The notes under the pieces: generated by a model | What the model was told of the DNA's origin: nothing | Databases searched by the model: none | Seen by the model: the letters and a program-made list of their open reading frames with translations, nothing else | In this document: one piece after another, positions 1 through 10,177 of the stretch | Layout of the letters: every line of letters begins with the position of its first letter | Numbering within the stretch: position 1 is the first letter of the stretch | DNA from: Flavobacterium sp. | GTDB lineage: Bacteria; Bacteroidota; Bacteroidia; Flavobacteriales; Flavobacteriaceae | NCBI GenBank assembly: GCA_014379405.1 | Contig: JACMLU010000025.1 | Span: forward strand, 124,001-188,000 | Length of the DNA stretch: 64,000 bases | Direction of reading: 5' to 3' | Made by a program: the position numbers and the translations under genes

Positions 1-3000
1 CGGCCGCATAGGTGTAATTTGTTGTTCCTCCTGAAGCAATCACGGTAATTAGTGAATCGTCGTTGTTGCAGTTAACATGGGTTGCAGTTGCAGAAGATGC
101 TACTAAAACTGAGGGTTGTATTATTGTTATTGAAGCATTCGCAGTACAACCCGTTACCTCATCAGTAATCAAAATTGCATACGTTCCCGCAGATTGATTG
201 GTCAGGTTGATTGTTGTTGCTGTTTGTCCCGTAATGGTAGAGCCTCCATTAACACTATAACTATACGTTCCCGAAAATCCAGAAACGGTATATTGAATCG
301 ATCCCGTATTTCCTCCATTACACAAAACATCACTCAATTTGTTTCCGATAACCGCAATTGGCGTAACTGGATTTACAATATGTGATTCCGTATAATAACA
401 TCCATTGGCATCCGTAACTTTAAAGATGTAAGTTCCTGGAGATAATCCCGCAAAAACACCTGTCGTGTTTGAAATTGCAGAAGTTAGAGGGAAAATAATT
501 TCATAAGTGAGCGTACCAACCCCTGTTCCTGCTGTAGGTGTTACCGTAACCGTACTCGTTGTTGCATTACAAGTAATGGCAGAGTTGGTTATAGTGCCAA
601 CAGTTGGTGGATTTAATTTCAATAAAATCCCACTGCCTGATACAGTACAACCTTTAGCATCTCTTACACTATAAGCATAAGGTTGATCCGATCCATTGTC
701 ATTCAATGTTAGTGTATTTGCGGCACTGTAGCCGCCTCCATTAAAACTATATTGATAAGGTGCTGTTCCAGTTGTAGGAACAGCAATGGTTATTGTCGCT
801 GATTGTTTGGTATTGGTTGTGCTACAACTAAAGGCGGTTGCGGTTGCGGTTGCCACTAAAGCGGTAGGCTGTGTTAGAGTTACCGTTTTAGTAATAAAAC
901 AGTCATTGCTGTCTTTAATATAAAAAGTATATGTTCCATCTCCCAAACCTGAAAACAATGATCCCGAAACATAAGTAGTTCCATCTTTGCTGTAGGTATA
1001 AGGTCCTACTCCACCCGATGGAATTATTTGTACCGACCCGTCCAAAACTCCACTACATGAAGGATTACCATCGGTAGTGGTTGCCGTTATCGGAACCAAA
1101 GGATTTATTGTTGCTGAAGTTGTTGTAATACAACCTTTGGAATCAGTGATTTGAAATTGGTAAGTACTTCCAACAGCAGTGGTATAAGTAAAAGTAGTCG
1201 CCGTTGGATATGCAATAGTTCCGGGACCTGTTCCAGAAAGGACTGTTACAACGAAAGGTGCATTTCCGCCCGTGATTGATCCTGTGATTACTGCATTAGG
1301 ACTGGCAGTACAATCCAATGTTTTGTTATTGGTGATTGCCGTTGTTAATTGAGGGGCAATAGTAACAGTAATAGCTGGTGCAGTACAACCAAAACTATCG
1401 GTAACTATAATGCTATGATTACCTACACTTACATCATTGAACGTATTACTGTTTTGAGCAGGAGCTCCGTCTAAACTATAAACAAAAGGCGAAGTCCCTC
1501 CTGAGACATTTACTATTAACGAGGATTGATTCACGCTGTCAAAACATATATCTGAACTTGGGTCCAACATAGCCGTTAAAGTTGGTGGAGCTACAACATT
1601 TATCGCTATACCAACAGCACTAACACATCCATTGGCATCTTTTACAAAAACAGTATAATTTCCTGTAGCTACATTGGTAAACTGCGCGTTTGCTTGATAT
1701 GGTCGAATTACTGCAACTCCAGCGGCATCTCTTAATTCGTATTGGTAAGCCAAAGTTCCCCCTGCCCCAACTGCCGTAATGGTGGCTCCTGTAGAACAAG
1801 TAGCTAATGTACTTACCGAAGCCGCAACCGTAAGAGGTGTAGGAGCCGTGATAATTTGAGAAAATGTTTTAACACAAGTTCCTGTCGAAGTGGCATCGTA
1901 GCGGATCAAAACGGCATAAGTGCTATTGGCCAATCCTGTGATAGTATATGGAGAAGTCAATTGGGTATTCCAAGACGTTCCATTATTTGTAGAATATTGA
2001 AAACCATTTGTGGTATCAAAATTTTGTGCCGCAATGGTAATTGTTCCATCATTTGTCCCAGAACAACTTACATTCTGGATTCCCGTGATGGAAGCATTGA
2101 AAGCATTTCCTGTGGGAACTATAAATGGAAAGTCAGTTTGCGGAATACAAGAAATTGCAGCGCTTGTAGAAATATATTTAACTGAAATGACATGATTTCC
2201 AGCAGTTATATTTACAAACACATTTGAAGGTACATTCGTATTAATCACTCCGTCCAAAAGATATACATAACTGTAATCCACATTTGGAGTAGTTGTCACT
2301 GTTACGGTACTTTTAGTGGAACCATCACAATTAAAAACAGGATTGGATGCACTTATCGTAGGAGAAATTGGTTGCTGATTGATGATAATATTTGGCATCG
2401 CATAAATACAACCATTGGCATCCCTGATGTACACCGTATAGGTTCCTGGCACTTTGTAAGCATCATTAACGGTTGTCCAAGTTGCCTGATTGTCAAAACT
2501 ATATTCATAAGGAGAAGTTCCTCCTTGTGGATTGGTAATGCGAATTTTCCCTTCTCCTGAAGGGCCGCAACCAGCCAATTCCGATACTCCTGCCGATGCC
2601 GTTAAGGCAGTACTTGGTTGAGCTATGGTTATTGCTTGCATAATGCCATAACAAACGGCCGTTCCCAAAGTATAACGCACAATAGTATTGTAAGTTCCTG
2701 CAGCCAAGTTGGAAAATGTTGTTGTCGGTAAATAAGTAATCCCATTATCAATACTGTATGCCAAGGTATATCCATTGGCATTCGTTACATTAAAATTAAT
2801 TTCTCCTGTGTTGTCATTGTAGCATTTAATGTCGGTTTGACTCATTGTGTAAACCGGAGGAGGTATTGCAGCAACCGTAATTGAAGTGGTTACCGTACAA
2901 TTGTTGCTATCTTCAATGACAATATTATAAATTCCTCCTGTTGGAAGTGGATTTGTAACTGCAATTTGTGGCGTGCTTTGGAAAACCGTAGTGCTGTTTA

Positions 3001-5761
3001 CATAATAAATGAAAGGAGGAGTGCCTCCGACAGGATATACAGTTATCTCCCCATCGGTGCAAGTCAGTGGTTTGGTAAGTGCTGCCGTTGCGGTCAACAA
3101 ATCTGGCTCTTTTATTTCAACAGTGTTGGAATAATCACAACCATCATCTGTCCTGACTCTTACTGTATAAACTCCCGGATTCAAATTCAAAAATTGATAC
3201 TCGTTGGCTGCTATTGGGCCAACACTGTTAACCAAAGTTGCTCCTTGAGAAACACTAAAATAATATTGTGGAAGTGCATCATTGGCTACCAATTTTATGG
3301 CTCCTTTGTCTCCTTTACAAAGAGGTTGGGTCAGAAAAGTAGAAACCGTAAAATTTCTTTGTCTAATAAGGATGTCGGGAACCGAGAAAATACAAGGATT
3401 TGCATTCACTCCAACTTGTTTTATATAAACAGTATATGAACCCGCATTTATAACCGGGAAACTTGCATTTGGAAAAACATTGCTGGATTGATACGGTCCA
3501 GCGGAATTTAAGCTGTATTCATAGCCTGATGGTACGCCTCCAACAGTTATTTGCCCATTTGTGGTACAAAGAATGTCCTTGGAAGTAACCGTAGGATTCA
3601 AAAGATTTTGATATACATTAAAATAAAACTGGCTAAAACAGCCTCCTGTATATCTTATGGTAAGCCTGAACTGGCCTGAAGTGTTTGCCGTATAATCTGC
3701 CCCAGTGCCTACTAGCGACCAAGCACAAGACGTGTTTTCATTGGCGCAATCAGGATTGACAACAGCCACACAACTACCTTCATTCAATTTATACCATTCG
3801 ATAGCTATAGCGTCGCTAATTCCTGTTCGGATTACCCGACTATCATTGGCACCACAAAGAAAGAGATTCGGTAATTTTTTTCCGTCATCTGGACAGGTTA
3901 CCACTTCACCCAGATAAGGCAATTGTGCATAAGGAATTACGGGATTGGTGTTGGTAACCCCAAAATACTTTACCGTAATCTCTTCAACAATGCTTTTACA
4001 AGTGGATGGCGCGGTGTTATGAACATAATAAGTACCTATTTGTGTTGCCGTAAACGTTTGGCCGGTGCCGATGGGAGAACTGCCATCTGGATTTCTTGAC
4101 CAAGAATAGGTGCTGTAACCATCCGAGGCTTTTAATACCACGCTGGAGCCACATAAAATTACATTTTGGGTAAACTTGCAATTCGTAATATCCACCAAAA
4201 AGTTAGTGGATTCTGGAGAACCTAATTTACAGGCAGTCGAGGCAAAACTTCCTTCTTCCTGAAATACATTGGTATTAATTACACCTTGATAAGTCGCAAA
4301 AGCCTGATTTTTTATTTCATTGGAACAGGCCGTGGTCAAACTATTACAATCAGGAACCACTTGTATGTTTATACGAATCGTATAAATACCGTCATTGACT
4401 TCTACCGAAGTGTTTGGGATATTGAAAATAATTGTTCTTGTAACTGGATCATAGGATTGAAATGTGGCTCCACCAGCATTGGTATAATCAATATTGGTAG
4501 CGGGATTAAATGTAATATTTATGGGGAGTACATCCTTGATGGTAAAGTTTTTGACATTGTCATTACCCACACTTTGATAACTGATCTCGTATGTTAAGCT
4601 TTGTCCTAAAGTAACATTACCTCCACCAACATCAACTCCTGACGTATTTTTTACTATTTTGGTCAGGTCAATTTTTGGCGCAATAATATCCACTGCATAA
4701 GCACCAAAAAAAGCAAAAACGGGATCCGCCTGTCCCTTGGCCACTTGCAAGGTAAAATCGGTAGAAGTCTGATTGTTGTCAATATACTCGGGGTCTGCAC
4801 CGATAACTTCCAAAACACCGGTATCATACCCCAAAGTATTGCTTCCGGAAGGATTTCTAGGGGTTGAAACTCCATTGGTGTTTTCTATTGTGGAGATGAA
4901 AAAATTATTGGCAGGTCTCAAAGGGGTCACCACTTGTTTGGTTCCAAACTCCAGTTTGGTTCCCCCTTGAGGTTTGTCTCCGTCCAAAGCTGCGTAGGCA
5001 AATTGCAAATCAATGTTACCTGATGGTGGAGTTACAAATCCCGTAACAGGAATTTTTTCAAAATGGGATGAATATACATGGCTAAATCCGTCAAAGACAT
5101 TAAATGATTTCATGTGAAGATTAGGATCTTCATATACCACAAAAAGAGTCCAGCCGGCAGACAATCCCGTTGTGCCATTAGAACCAATGCTGGAGATTAC
5201 ATTTGCCACAGTATAAGTTCCTGTTAGATCCGTCAAACCTGCCAACAAAGTGGTTACATCGGCATAACAGGCATATGGTGTATTCGAATCGGGAATAATT
5301 GGACTGACAGCTGCATCATAAATTACTTCACCGTTTATGTCATTGTAGGTTGTGGCTCCGGGTAATTTTAATTTCACTTTATTGATGTCAGTCCTACTTC
5401 CAGTCTGAAGCATTGCAGCCCAATACAAAGCGGCATAGGCAACCTTGTAACAAGTGGTGGCACTGCCGTTTTGTTGTGGTGGCACCGAAAGATCCGCACT
5501 ACTGGAATTGAAAGTCGAAGCATCCCCATCAATATCTATATACTGCATGGAAATATCCTGGTTGGCTTTAGTATTGTCATTAAAAGGAAGATTGTCTTTT
5601 CCAAGAATATTGTTCCCGGCAACAATCATTTTTCCTCTGATGTCTATTTTTTCCCTTATGGAAAAAGCCTTGTAGGTTTGGGCATAAGACGACAAACCGA
5701 TTAATCCTGTCAAGAGAACTAAAATCAGTTTGGAAAAATCAGTTTTTTTTATTGCTTTCAT
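1..5761 (-). CDS. Giant SprB-repeat surface adhesin, N-terminal 1,920 residues (partial)
   Basis: The reading frame is open from 5761 to the left edge, so the C-terminus lies outside the window. Residues 1-28 form a signal peptide ending in SSYAQ. Residues about 360-480 resemble a DUF11/conserved-repeat domain (IDLTKIVKNTSGVDVG onward). From about residue 725 to the edge there are some 15 units of 80-90 residues. Each opens with a Cys and a Gly/Asp-rich strand (for example CSGVLDGSVQIIPSGG and CNGGNTGSIQYTVSG), continues with PYxYS, and often has a second Cys in DxNGC. This is the SprB-repeat pattern of T9SS-exported gliding adhesins. The gene follows a T9SS type B cargo and a PorP/SprF protein on the same strand, the order of sprC-sprD-sprB. 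The T9SS sorting domain is expected beyond the edge. An in-frame ATG at 5890 would add 43 residues. That the gene is a large exported adhesin is firm; orthology to SprB is inferred. Confidence 0.85.
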   Translation of the reverse strand, partial: MKAIKKTDFSKLILVLLTGLIGLSSYAQTYKAFSIREKIDIRGKMIVAGNNILGKDNLPFNDNTKANQDISMQYIDIDGDASTFNSSSADLSVPPQQNGSATTCYKVAYAALYWAAMLQTGSRTDINKVKLKLPGATTYNDINGEVIYDAAVSPIIPDSNTPYACYADVTTLLAGLTDLTGTYTVANVISSIGSNGTTGLSAGWTLFVVYEDPNLHMKSFNVFDGFSHVYSSHFEKIPVTGFVTPPSGNIDLQFAYAALDGDKPQGGTKLEFGTKQVVTPLRPANNFFISTIENTNGVSTPRNPSGSNTLGYDTGVLEVIGADPEYIDNNQTSTDFTLQVAKGQADPVFAFFGAYAVDIIAPKIDLTKIVKNTSGVDVGGGNVTLGQSLTYEISYQSVGNDNVKNFTIKDVLPINITFNPATNIDYTNAGGATFQSYDPVTRTIIFNIPNTSVEVNDGIYTIRINIQVVPDCNSLTTACSNEIKNQAFATYQGVINTNVFQEEGSFASTACKLGSPESTNFLVDITNCKFTQNVILCGSSVVLKASDGYSTYSWSRNPDGSSPIGTGQTFTATQIGTYYVHNTAPSTCKSIVEEITVKYFGVTNTNPVIPYAQLPYLGEVVTCPDDGKKLPNLFLCGANDSRVIRTGISDAIAIEWYKLNEGSCVAVVNPDCANENTSCAWSLVGTGADYTANTSGQFRLTIRYTGGCFSQFYFNVYQNLLNPTVTSKDILCTTNGQITVGGVPSGYEYSLNSAGPYQSSNVFPNASFPVINAGSYTVYIKQVGVNANPCIFSVPDILIRQRNFTVSTFLTQPLCKGDKGAIKLVANDALPQYYFSVSQGATLVNSVGPIAANEYQFLNLNPGVYTVRVRTDDGCDYSNTVEIKEPDLLTATAALTKPLTCTDGEITVYPVGGTPPFIYYVNSTTVFQSTPQIAVTNPLPTGGIYNIVIEDSNNCTVTTSITVAAIPPPVYTMSQTDIKCYNDNTGEINFNVTNANGYTLAYSIDNGITYLPTTTFSNLAAGTYNTIVRYTLGTAVCYGIMQAITIAQPSTALTASAGVSELAGCGPSGEGKIRITNPQGGTSPYEYSFDNQATWTTVNDAYKVPGTYTVYIRDANGCIYAMPNIIINQQPISPTISASNPVFNCDGSTKSTVTVTTTPNVDYSYVYLLDGVINTNVPSNVFVNITAGNHVISVKYISTSAAISCIPQTDFPFIVPTGNAFNASITGIQNVSCSGTNDGTITIAAQNFDTTNGFQYSTNNGTSWNTQLTSPYTITGLANSTYAVLIRYDATSTGTCVKTFSQIITAPTPLTVAASVSTLATCSTGATITAVGAGGTLAYQYELRDAAGVAVIRPYQANAQFTNVATGNYTVFVKDANGCVSAVGIAINVVAPPTLTAMLDPSSDICFDSVNQSSLIVNVSGGTSPFVYSLDGAPAQNSNTFNDVSVGNHSIIVTDSFGCTAPAITVTIAPQLTTAITNNKTLDCTASPNAVITGSITGGNAPFVVTVLSGTGPGTIAYPTATTFTYTTAVGSTYQFQITDSKGCITTTSATINPLVPITATTTDGNPSCSGVLDGSVQIIPSGGVGPYTYSKDGTTYVSGSLFSGLGDGTYTFYIKDSNDCFITKTVTLTQPTALVATATATAFSCSTTNTKQSATITIAVPTTGTAPYQYSFNGGGYSAANTLTLNDNGSDQPYAYSVRDAKGCTVSGSGILLKLNPPTVGTITNSAITCNATTSTVTVTPTAGTGVGTLTYEIIFPLTSAISNTTGVFAGLSPGTYIFKVTDANGCYYTESHIVNPVTPIAVIGNKLSDVLCNGGNTGSIQYTVSGFSGTYSYSVNGGSTITGQTATTINLTNQSAGTYAILITDEVTGCTANASITIIQPSVLVASSATATHVNCNNDDSLITVIASGGTTNYTYAA

Positions 5762-6008
5762 CCATACAAATTCTCCTTCTTTGGTAGAAATTTCGGAGAG
5801 TTTGATCACACGGGTAGCAACTCCTTGCAACAAGAATATTTTATTGACAATTAAAAAAAAGTCAACAATTAGTAGGTAGTTTTTTTTCATCGGGGTAAAT
5901 GATTTACTTTCAAGTTTATATTTTTCTAAATTAACCAGAGGGGCATCTCGTTAATTTATACTAGATTAAACTCAATATTTTTTTTTTTCATAATCAATCT
6001 GTTATTTA

Positions 6009-8609
6009 TTAATTCTCAATTTTGGCTATAGACATTTTACCGTTGTAAGGAGTACTTCCTTTAGACTGTAAAGCTTTTTTAGCCTCTTCAATATTGTCAA
6101 ATTTATCATAGTAAATAAAATATCTACTTGTGTTGACGTCATAAAAGAAATTTATGTTGGTCTGTCCCGCAGCGACTGTTTTTGTTAAAAAAGCATCTCT
6201 TTTCGCAACATCACTATGAACAGCAACCACTAAATAATAACCGCTATTCACGTTTTTAATGCTTTTCAAAATTTGCATATTAGCCTGTTCTTCACCATAA
6301 TCAAAATCTGCTGATTTTAAAGGAGCCGCACTGTAAGGAGTAGAAGCTTTTATGCGTTCCAGGGTCGCTTTGTCCTGTGAAAATCTATCTCCTTCATTAA
6401 CAAAGGCAGCCTTTTTTATTCTTCTTTTTTTCTCGATTTCGGTGGCAATTTTGATTTGTTCCAATGATGAAACTAAATCCTTGTTTGACTGAACTGCTTG
6501 TAATTGCTCGTTTTTCAGTGCTTCAATTGTTTTCAAATAATATTGGTTCAACGTTTCGTTTTTATCAGAAACTTTCTTGATTCTTTGATTGTACAAACCT
6601 TCCAATTCTTTGATCTTGTCATTTTGAATTTTGTTAACCTCTGCTATCTGAAGATTCAAGGTTTCCAATGCTTTGCTTTCTCCCGCAGTGCTCTTAAATG
6701 GTTTCGGCTCTTTGAATATTCCTTTTTCACTTAAATCATTTTCCTCCTTCATCTCTTGAAGGTCTTTCTGTTTAGCGGATACGGTAGCATTCAAATTAGT
6801 CAATAATTGTTGCTGGGTCTTTTTGGCATTTTCTAATGACACGGCTATATTATCCATCGATTTTGCAATATCATCTTTTGGCACTACAGCAGTTTTAGCT
6901 AAAGCATCGGCTTTAGCTTTAGCGTCTGCATCCAATTTGGCTTTAGCGTCAGCGGCTAGTTTTGCTTGAGCAATGGCGTCCGCTTTAGCTTTAGCATCTG
7001 CAGCTAATTTTGCTTGAGCAAGTGCATCGGCTTTAGCTTTGGCATCCGCTGCTAATTTTGCTTGAGCAAGAGCGTCAGCTTTGGCTTTGGCATCAGCGGC
7101 TAGTTTTTCTTGAGCAAGAGCATCGGCTTTAGCTTTGGCATCTGCGGCTAGTTTTAATTGAGCAAGAGCGTCGGCTTTTGCTTTTGCGTCAGCTGCAAGT
7201 TTTGCTTGAGCAAGGGCATCCGCTTTGGCTTTTGCATCCGCTGCTAGTTTTTCTTGGGCAAGAGCGTCGGCTTTTGCTTTTGTGTCAGCTGCAAGTTTTG
7301 CTTTTGCAAGAGCGTCTTCTGCATTTACTTTTGCATCGGCAGCCAATTTCGCTTGAGCGACAGCATCTGTTTTTGGTTTGGAAACAGTTGTTGGTTTGGA
7401 TTTGGCAAGAGCATCGGCTTTAGCTTTCGCATCGGCAGCCAATTTGGATTGGGCAACAGCATCTGTTTTCGGTTTGGAAACAGTTGTTGGTTTAGGTTTG
7501 GCAAGAGCGTCGGCTTTGACCTTCTCAGCGGCATCCAATTTGGCTTGTGCAACAGCAGCTCTTCTGACCTTTACCTCGGCAGCCAGTTGTTCTTTTTTCG
7601 CTTTTTCTTCAGGAGTTAGTTTAGGTGGTGTATATACTGTTCTTCGAGTATCGGCAGAAGGAATTACAGATCCTTCTTCATCGTCAACATATGAATTATT
7701 CTTGCTTTTGAATTTATAGGCCAAAATAATTTCATGCGAGGCTCCGAAATTTGATACATCACCTGTTCCGGTTTCATAATTATATTCAAAAGATATGTTT
7801 TGTGTGATGTTCAAGCCTATTCCTCCAGAAATTCCGTACAGCGTGTTGTATCCAGCTTGCGCCCAAACTCCCATCGGTATATTGAGCATAGCCAATCCTG
7901 AAACTATGGTTTTGTCTTTTTTGAACTCTGTCTTAAGCAACCCTGAAAATTTACTTCTGTCGAAAAACCCGTTTGCATCGATATATCCGGTGTGCATAAT
8001 GTGGGCTTCAATGCTTTTTTCAGGATCGTCTTCAACTATTTTGGAAGTATTGATATTATATAAAACCAAGTTGTTTACAGAAAGACCAAAATCGAGAAAA
8101 GCCGTACCGTAATTAATTCCTGGATTTATTGTTATTAAAGCATTTGAAGGGATGTTGTCCAGGGATGGATCTGGGTAATTTGTAATTACTTTTGATTCAT
8201 TTAAACCACTTTTGTAGAACCCTAAATTAACACCAAAAGTTAGATTACTGTCGCTTTGAAGTTGAACATTGTGGGCATAATTCGCCACTGCACCAAAAGT
8301 GGTCAACATACCATAATTTTGCTGAAACACGCCTAAAGCAATGGCTGAATTTTCCCTGAATCTTCCAGAATAACTAAATAAATAAGTTTGTGGGGCATCT
8401 TCAAATTGGACCCACTGCCTTTTGCTATATAAACTGACATATGAGTTTTGTTCCCTTACAAAACTGAACGTTGGATTGATAATATATCTATTAAACTTTA
8501 AAGAATTCCTAACCGGAAGTGCAAACGAAACAACTCCATCCTCTTGGGAATAAAGCATTTGCTTCGCAAATAAAAGAAAGACAATGACTATAAAGTACTG
8601 TTGTTTCAT
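6009..8609 (-). CDS. PorP/SprF-family T9SS-associated outer-membrane protein with Ala/Lys/Asp repeat stalk and SPOR-like C-terminus
   Basis: The protein has 866 residues. It has a signal peptide (residues 1-21), then about 280 residues with the PorP/SprF outer-membrane barrel character. These proteins pair with T9SS adhesins and are needed for their secretion or surface attachment. Residues about 350-571 are tandem 16-residue units of the type LAADAKAKADALAQxK, interrupted by two longer units carrying KPTTVSKPKTDAVA. A charged coiled-coil stretch follows (about 595-760), and the last 80 residues (GYYLVVAVHSD to the end) look like a SPOR-type fold. The start lies 1 base from the stop of the upstream T9SS cargo, so the two are cotranscribed, and the giant adhesin follows 247 bases later. 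By position and layout it matches SprD of the F. johnsoniae sprCDBF operon. The PorP/SprF call is firm; the role of the stalk is inferred (periplasm-spanning or peptidoglycan-contacting). Confidence 0.85.
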   Translation of the reverse strand: MKQQYFIVIVFLLFAKQMLYSQEDGVVSFALPVRNSLKFNRYIINPTFSFVREQNSYVSLYSKRQWVQFEDAPQTYLFSYSGRFRENSAIALGVFQQNYGMLTTFGAVANYAHNVQLQSDSNLTFGVNLGFYKSGLNESKVITNYPDPSLDNIPSNALITINPGINYGTAFLDFGLSVNNLVLYNINTSKIVEDDPEKSIEAHIMHTGYIDANGFFDRSKFSGLLKTEFKKDKTIVSGLAMLNIPMGVWAQAGYNTLYGISGGIGLNITQNISFEYNYETGTGDVSNFGASHEIILAYKFKSKNNSYVDDEEGSVIPSADTRRTVYTPPKLTPEEKAKKEQLAAEVKVRRAAVAQAKLDAAEKVKADALAKPKPTTVSKPKTDAVAQSKLAADAKAKADALAKSKPTTVSKPKTDAVAQAKLAADAKVNAEDALAKAKLAADTKAKADALAQEKLAADAKAKADALAQAKLAADAKAKADALAQLKLAADAKAKADALAQEKLAADAKAKADALAQAKLAADAKAKADALAQAKLAADAKAKADAIAQAKLAADAKAKLDADAKAKADALAKTAVVPKDDIAKSMDNIAVSLENAKKTQQQLLTNLNATVSAKQKDLQEMKEENDLSEKGIFKEPKPFKSTAGESKALETLNLQIAEVNKIQNDKIKELEGLYNQRIKKVSDKNETLNQYYLKTIEALKNEQLQAVQSNKDLVSSLEQIKIATEIEKKRRIKKAAFVNEGDRFSQDKATLERIKASTPYSAAPLKSADFDYGEEQANMQILKSIKNVNSGYYLVVAVHSDVAKRDAFLTKTVAAGQTNINFFYDVNTSRYFIYYDKFDNIEEAKKALQSKGSTPYNGKMSIAKIEN
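6894..7560 (-). repeat. 48-bp tandem coding repeats in the PorP/SprF-type gene
   Basis: At the right end of the repeat block (7357-7452 and 7453-7548) two 96-bp units carry the KPTTVSKPKTDAVA insert. From about 7356 down to about 6894 the array consists of 48-bp units encoding LAADAKAKADALAQxK with few amino-acid changes. Third codon positions vary between units (gct/gcg/gca for Ala), so the copies are not a fresh expansion, although the protein pattern is kept. Copy number could change by slippage in steps of 16 residues without breaking the frame. Confidence 0.85.
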
Positions 8610-8610
8610 A

Positions 8611-10083
8611 TTATTTCACAATAGTTATGGATCCTTTTTTTACTTTCCCGCCTTGTGTTGTCAGGATATAATAATAAACTGGATTTACATTTTTAAAATC
8701 AATTTGGCTTTCTGGCCAATTGTTTAAATAATTATTTGACTTAAATACAACTTCGCCGGTAGCGCTCATTATCACAACTTCAGTGTTGCTGCCAACGCTG
8801 TATTCTTGGGGTATTACCCAAGTATCGTTTATCCCGTCATTGTTTGGGCTAATCAAATTGGGAATCTCGACAACAATTGAATCTACGGCAGAATTTACTT
8901 CAAAAGGAATTTCGTCCACAATGACACATCCTGAATTTTGAGTAACTATGACTTTATAACTTCCTTCACTGGTTACGGCATAGGTATTTCCTTGATTCCC
9001 TTGTATTAATGTATTATTTTGATACCATTGAAAAGTGGGATTTACGGCATTTGTAGTTACAACAACATTCTTCGTTTCTCCATCTAAGATCACACTTGGG
9101 TTGGAAATGTTTATGCTGCTTTCCACTTTAAATTCTTTCAAATCTATGGAATAGGTATTTTTACAGCCGCCAAAATCAATGGCTACCGAATATAAACCTG
9201 CTTGATTTGTCGCATAAGTTGAACTGGTTGCCCCGTTTATTTTTACATTGTCTTTGTACCATTGATGTGAATTTCCTGCCACTGCACTAAGTGTTGTAAG
9301 ATTCCTTCCTGAACAAAAAGGATTTCCCAAACTTGAGGTTATGGATCCTGATGTTCCTCCCGAGGCTTGGGAAACCGTTACGATATTGGATCGAGAATTG
9401 GAATCGGTACATGACGCATAATCAATGGCAACATAATAGGTCCCTGCCGAGTTTACAAGTAATGACGGCCCTGTTTGTCCAGAAATAAGAGTCGTTCCTT
9501 TGTACCATTTATATTTTATGTTCGGATAATTTGCCGGTGAGGAGTTTGGTATGCTTGGTGTTGGGTTATCTATTGATAAAGTAACATTTCCTCCCGTACA
9601 AATAGTGGCGGTTGATAGTCTGTTGTTAATATAATAAACGTCTTCAAATGGTTTGTAATATGCCGGAAAGGACGACAAAGTACCACTCGGATTATTTGGG
9701 TCTTTTATCGAAAAATTTCCACTAACGAATCCCGTGGAACTTTTGACTCTCAGCTTGTAATTTTCTGATCCTATTAGATTTGTGGGTACTGAAAATGTTA
9801 TTGTTTTTTGACTGGCTGTCACATCGATTATGGACAAGGTTGTCGTACTAACGGGATTAGTGAAACTCCCCAAATTATCCGAAAGCTGGACTTCAAAAGT
9901 AGTGGATACCGGGAAACCTCCATGATTGAAAGTCGCATCAAATTGATTAAAATTACCTGCGCAAATTTTACTGAAAACCAACGTTTGAGGAGCTATGGTT
10001 TGACCGTGAATTGTTGTGGTTAAAGACAAAACCAAATACAAAAAACAAAAAAAATATTTATTTACAATGGAAATCTTCATCAA
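8611..10083 (-). CDS. T9SS type B cargo with Ig-like domains (SprC-like)
   Basis: The protein has 490 residues with a signal peptide (about 2-28, ending TTTIHGQT). The middle holds several Ig-like segments (about 150-400) with recurring Cys, Trp-Tyr (KWYKGTTLISG, HQWYKDNVKING, FQWYQNNTLIQG) and YxVAxDxxxC patterns. Residues 407-490 (NLISPNNDGINDTW onward) are the gliding-motility-associated C-terminal domain, CHU_C/TIGR04131. This is the T9SS type B signal that directs transport across the outer membrane. It is the first gene of a tight pair with the PorP/SprF protein (1-base gap). The position upstream of a PorP/SprF protein and a giant SprB-repeat adhesin is that of SprC, which is the basis for that comparison. 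Two Met codons stand in tandem at the start; either may be used. Confidence 0.85.
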   Translation of the reverse strand: MMKISIVNKYFFCFLYLVLSLTTTIHGQTIAPQTLVFSKICAGNFNQFDATFNHGGFPVSTTFEVQLSDNLGSFTNPVSTTTLSIIDVTASQKTITFSVPTNLIGSENYKLRVKSSTGFVSGNFSIKDPNNPSGTLSSFPAYYKPFEDVYYINNRLSTATICTGGNVTLSIDNPTPSIPNSSPANYPNIKYKWYKGTTLISGQTGPSLLVNSAGTYYVAIDYASCTDSNSRSNIVTVSQASGGTSGSITSSLGNPFCSGRNLTTLSAVAGNSHQWYKDNVKINGATSSTYATNQAGLYSVAIDFGGCKNTYSIDLKEFKVESSINISNPSVILDGETKNVVVTTNAVNPTFQWYQNNTLIQGNQGNTYAVTSEGSYKVIVTQNSGCVIVDEIPFEVNSAVDSIVVEIPNLISPNNDGINDTWVIPQEYSVGSNTEVVIMSATGEVVFKSNNYLNNWPESQIDFKNVNPVYYYILTTQGGKVKKGSITIVK

Positions 10084-10177
10084 CTAAAATATTTACTTAG
10101 CCGGTATTTAAATAAATATTTTTTTATAAAAATTACGGCTCAATTATTACAAAAACGTTCATCTTCGTTGTTTTTAT

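Noticed and set aside
194..5704. Many plus-strand ORFs of 60-160 codons across the first 5.7 kb
   Set aside because: They lie opposite one continuous minus-strand frame that encodes the SprB-repeat adhesin. Their products are Cys/Ile/Asn-rich nonsense without family resemblance.
7178..7719. ORFs on both strands in the Ala/Lys/Asp repeat region
   Set aside because: They are shadow frames produced by the periodic GC-richer repeats of the PorP/SprF-type gene.
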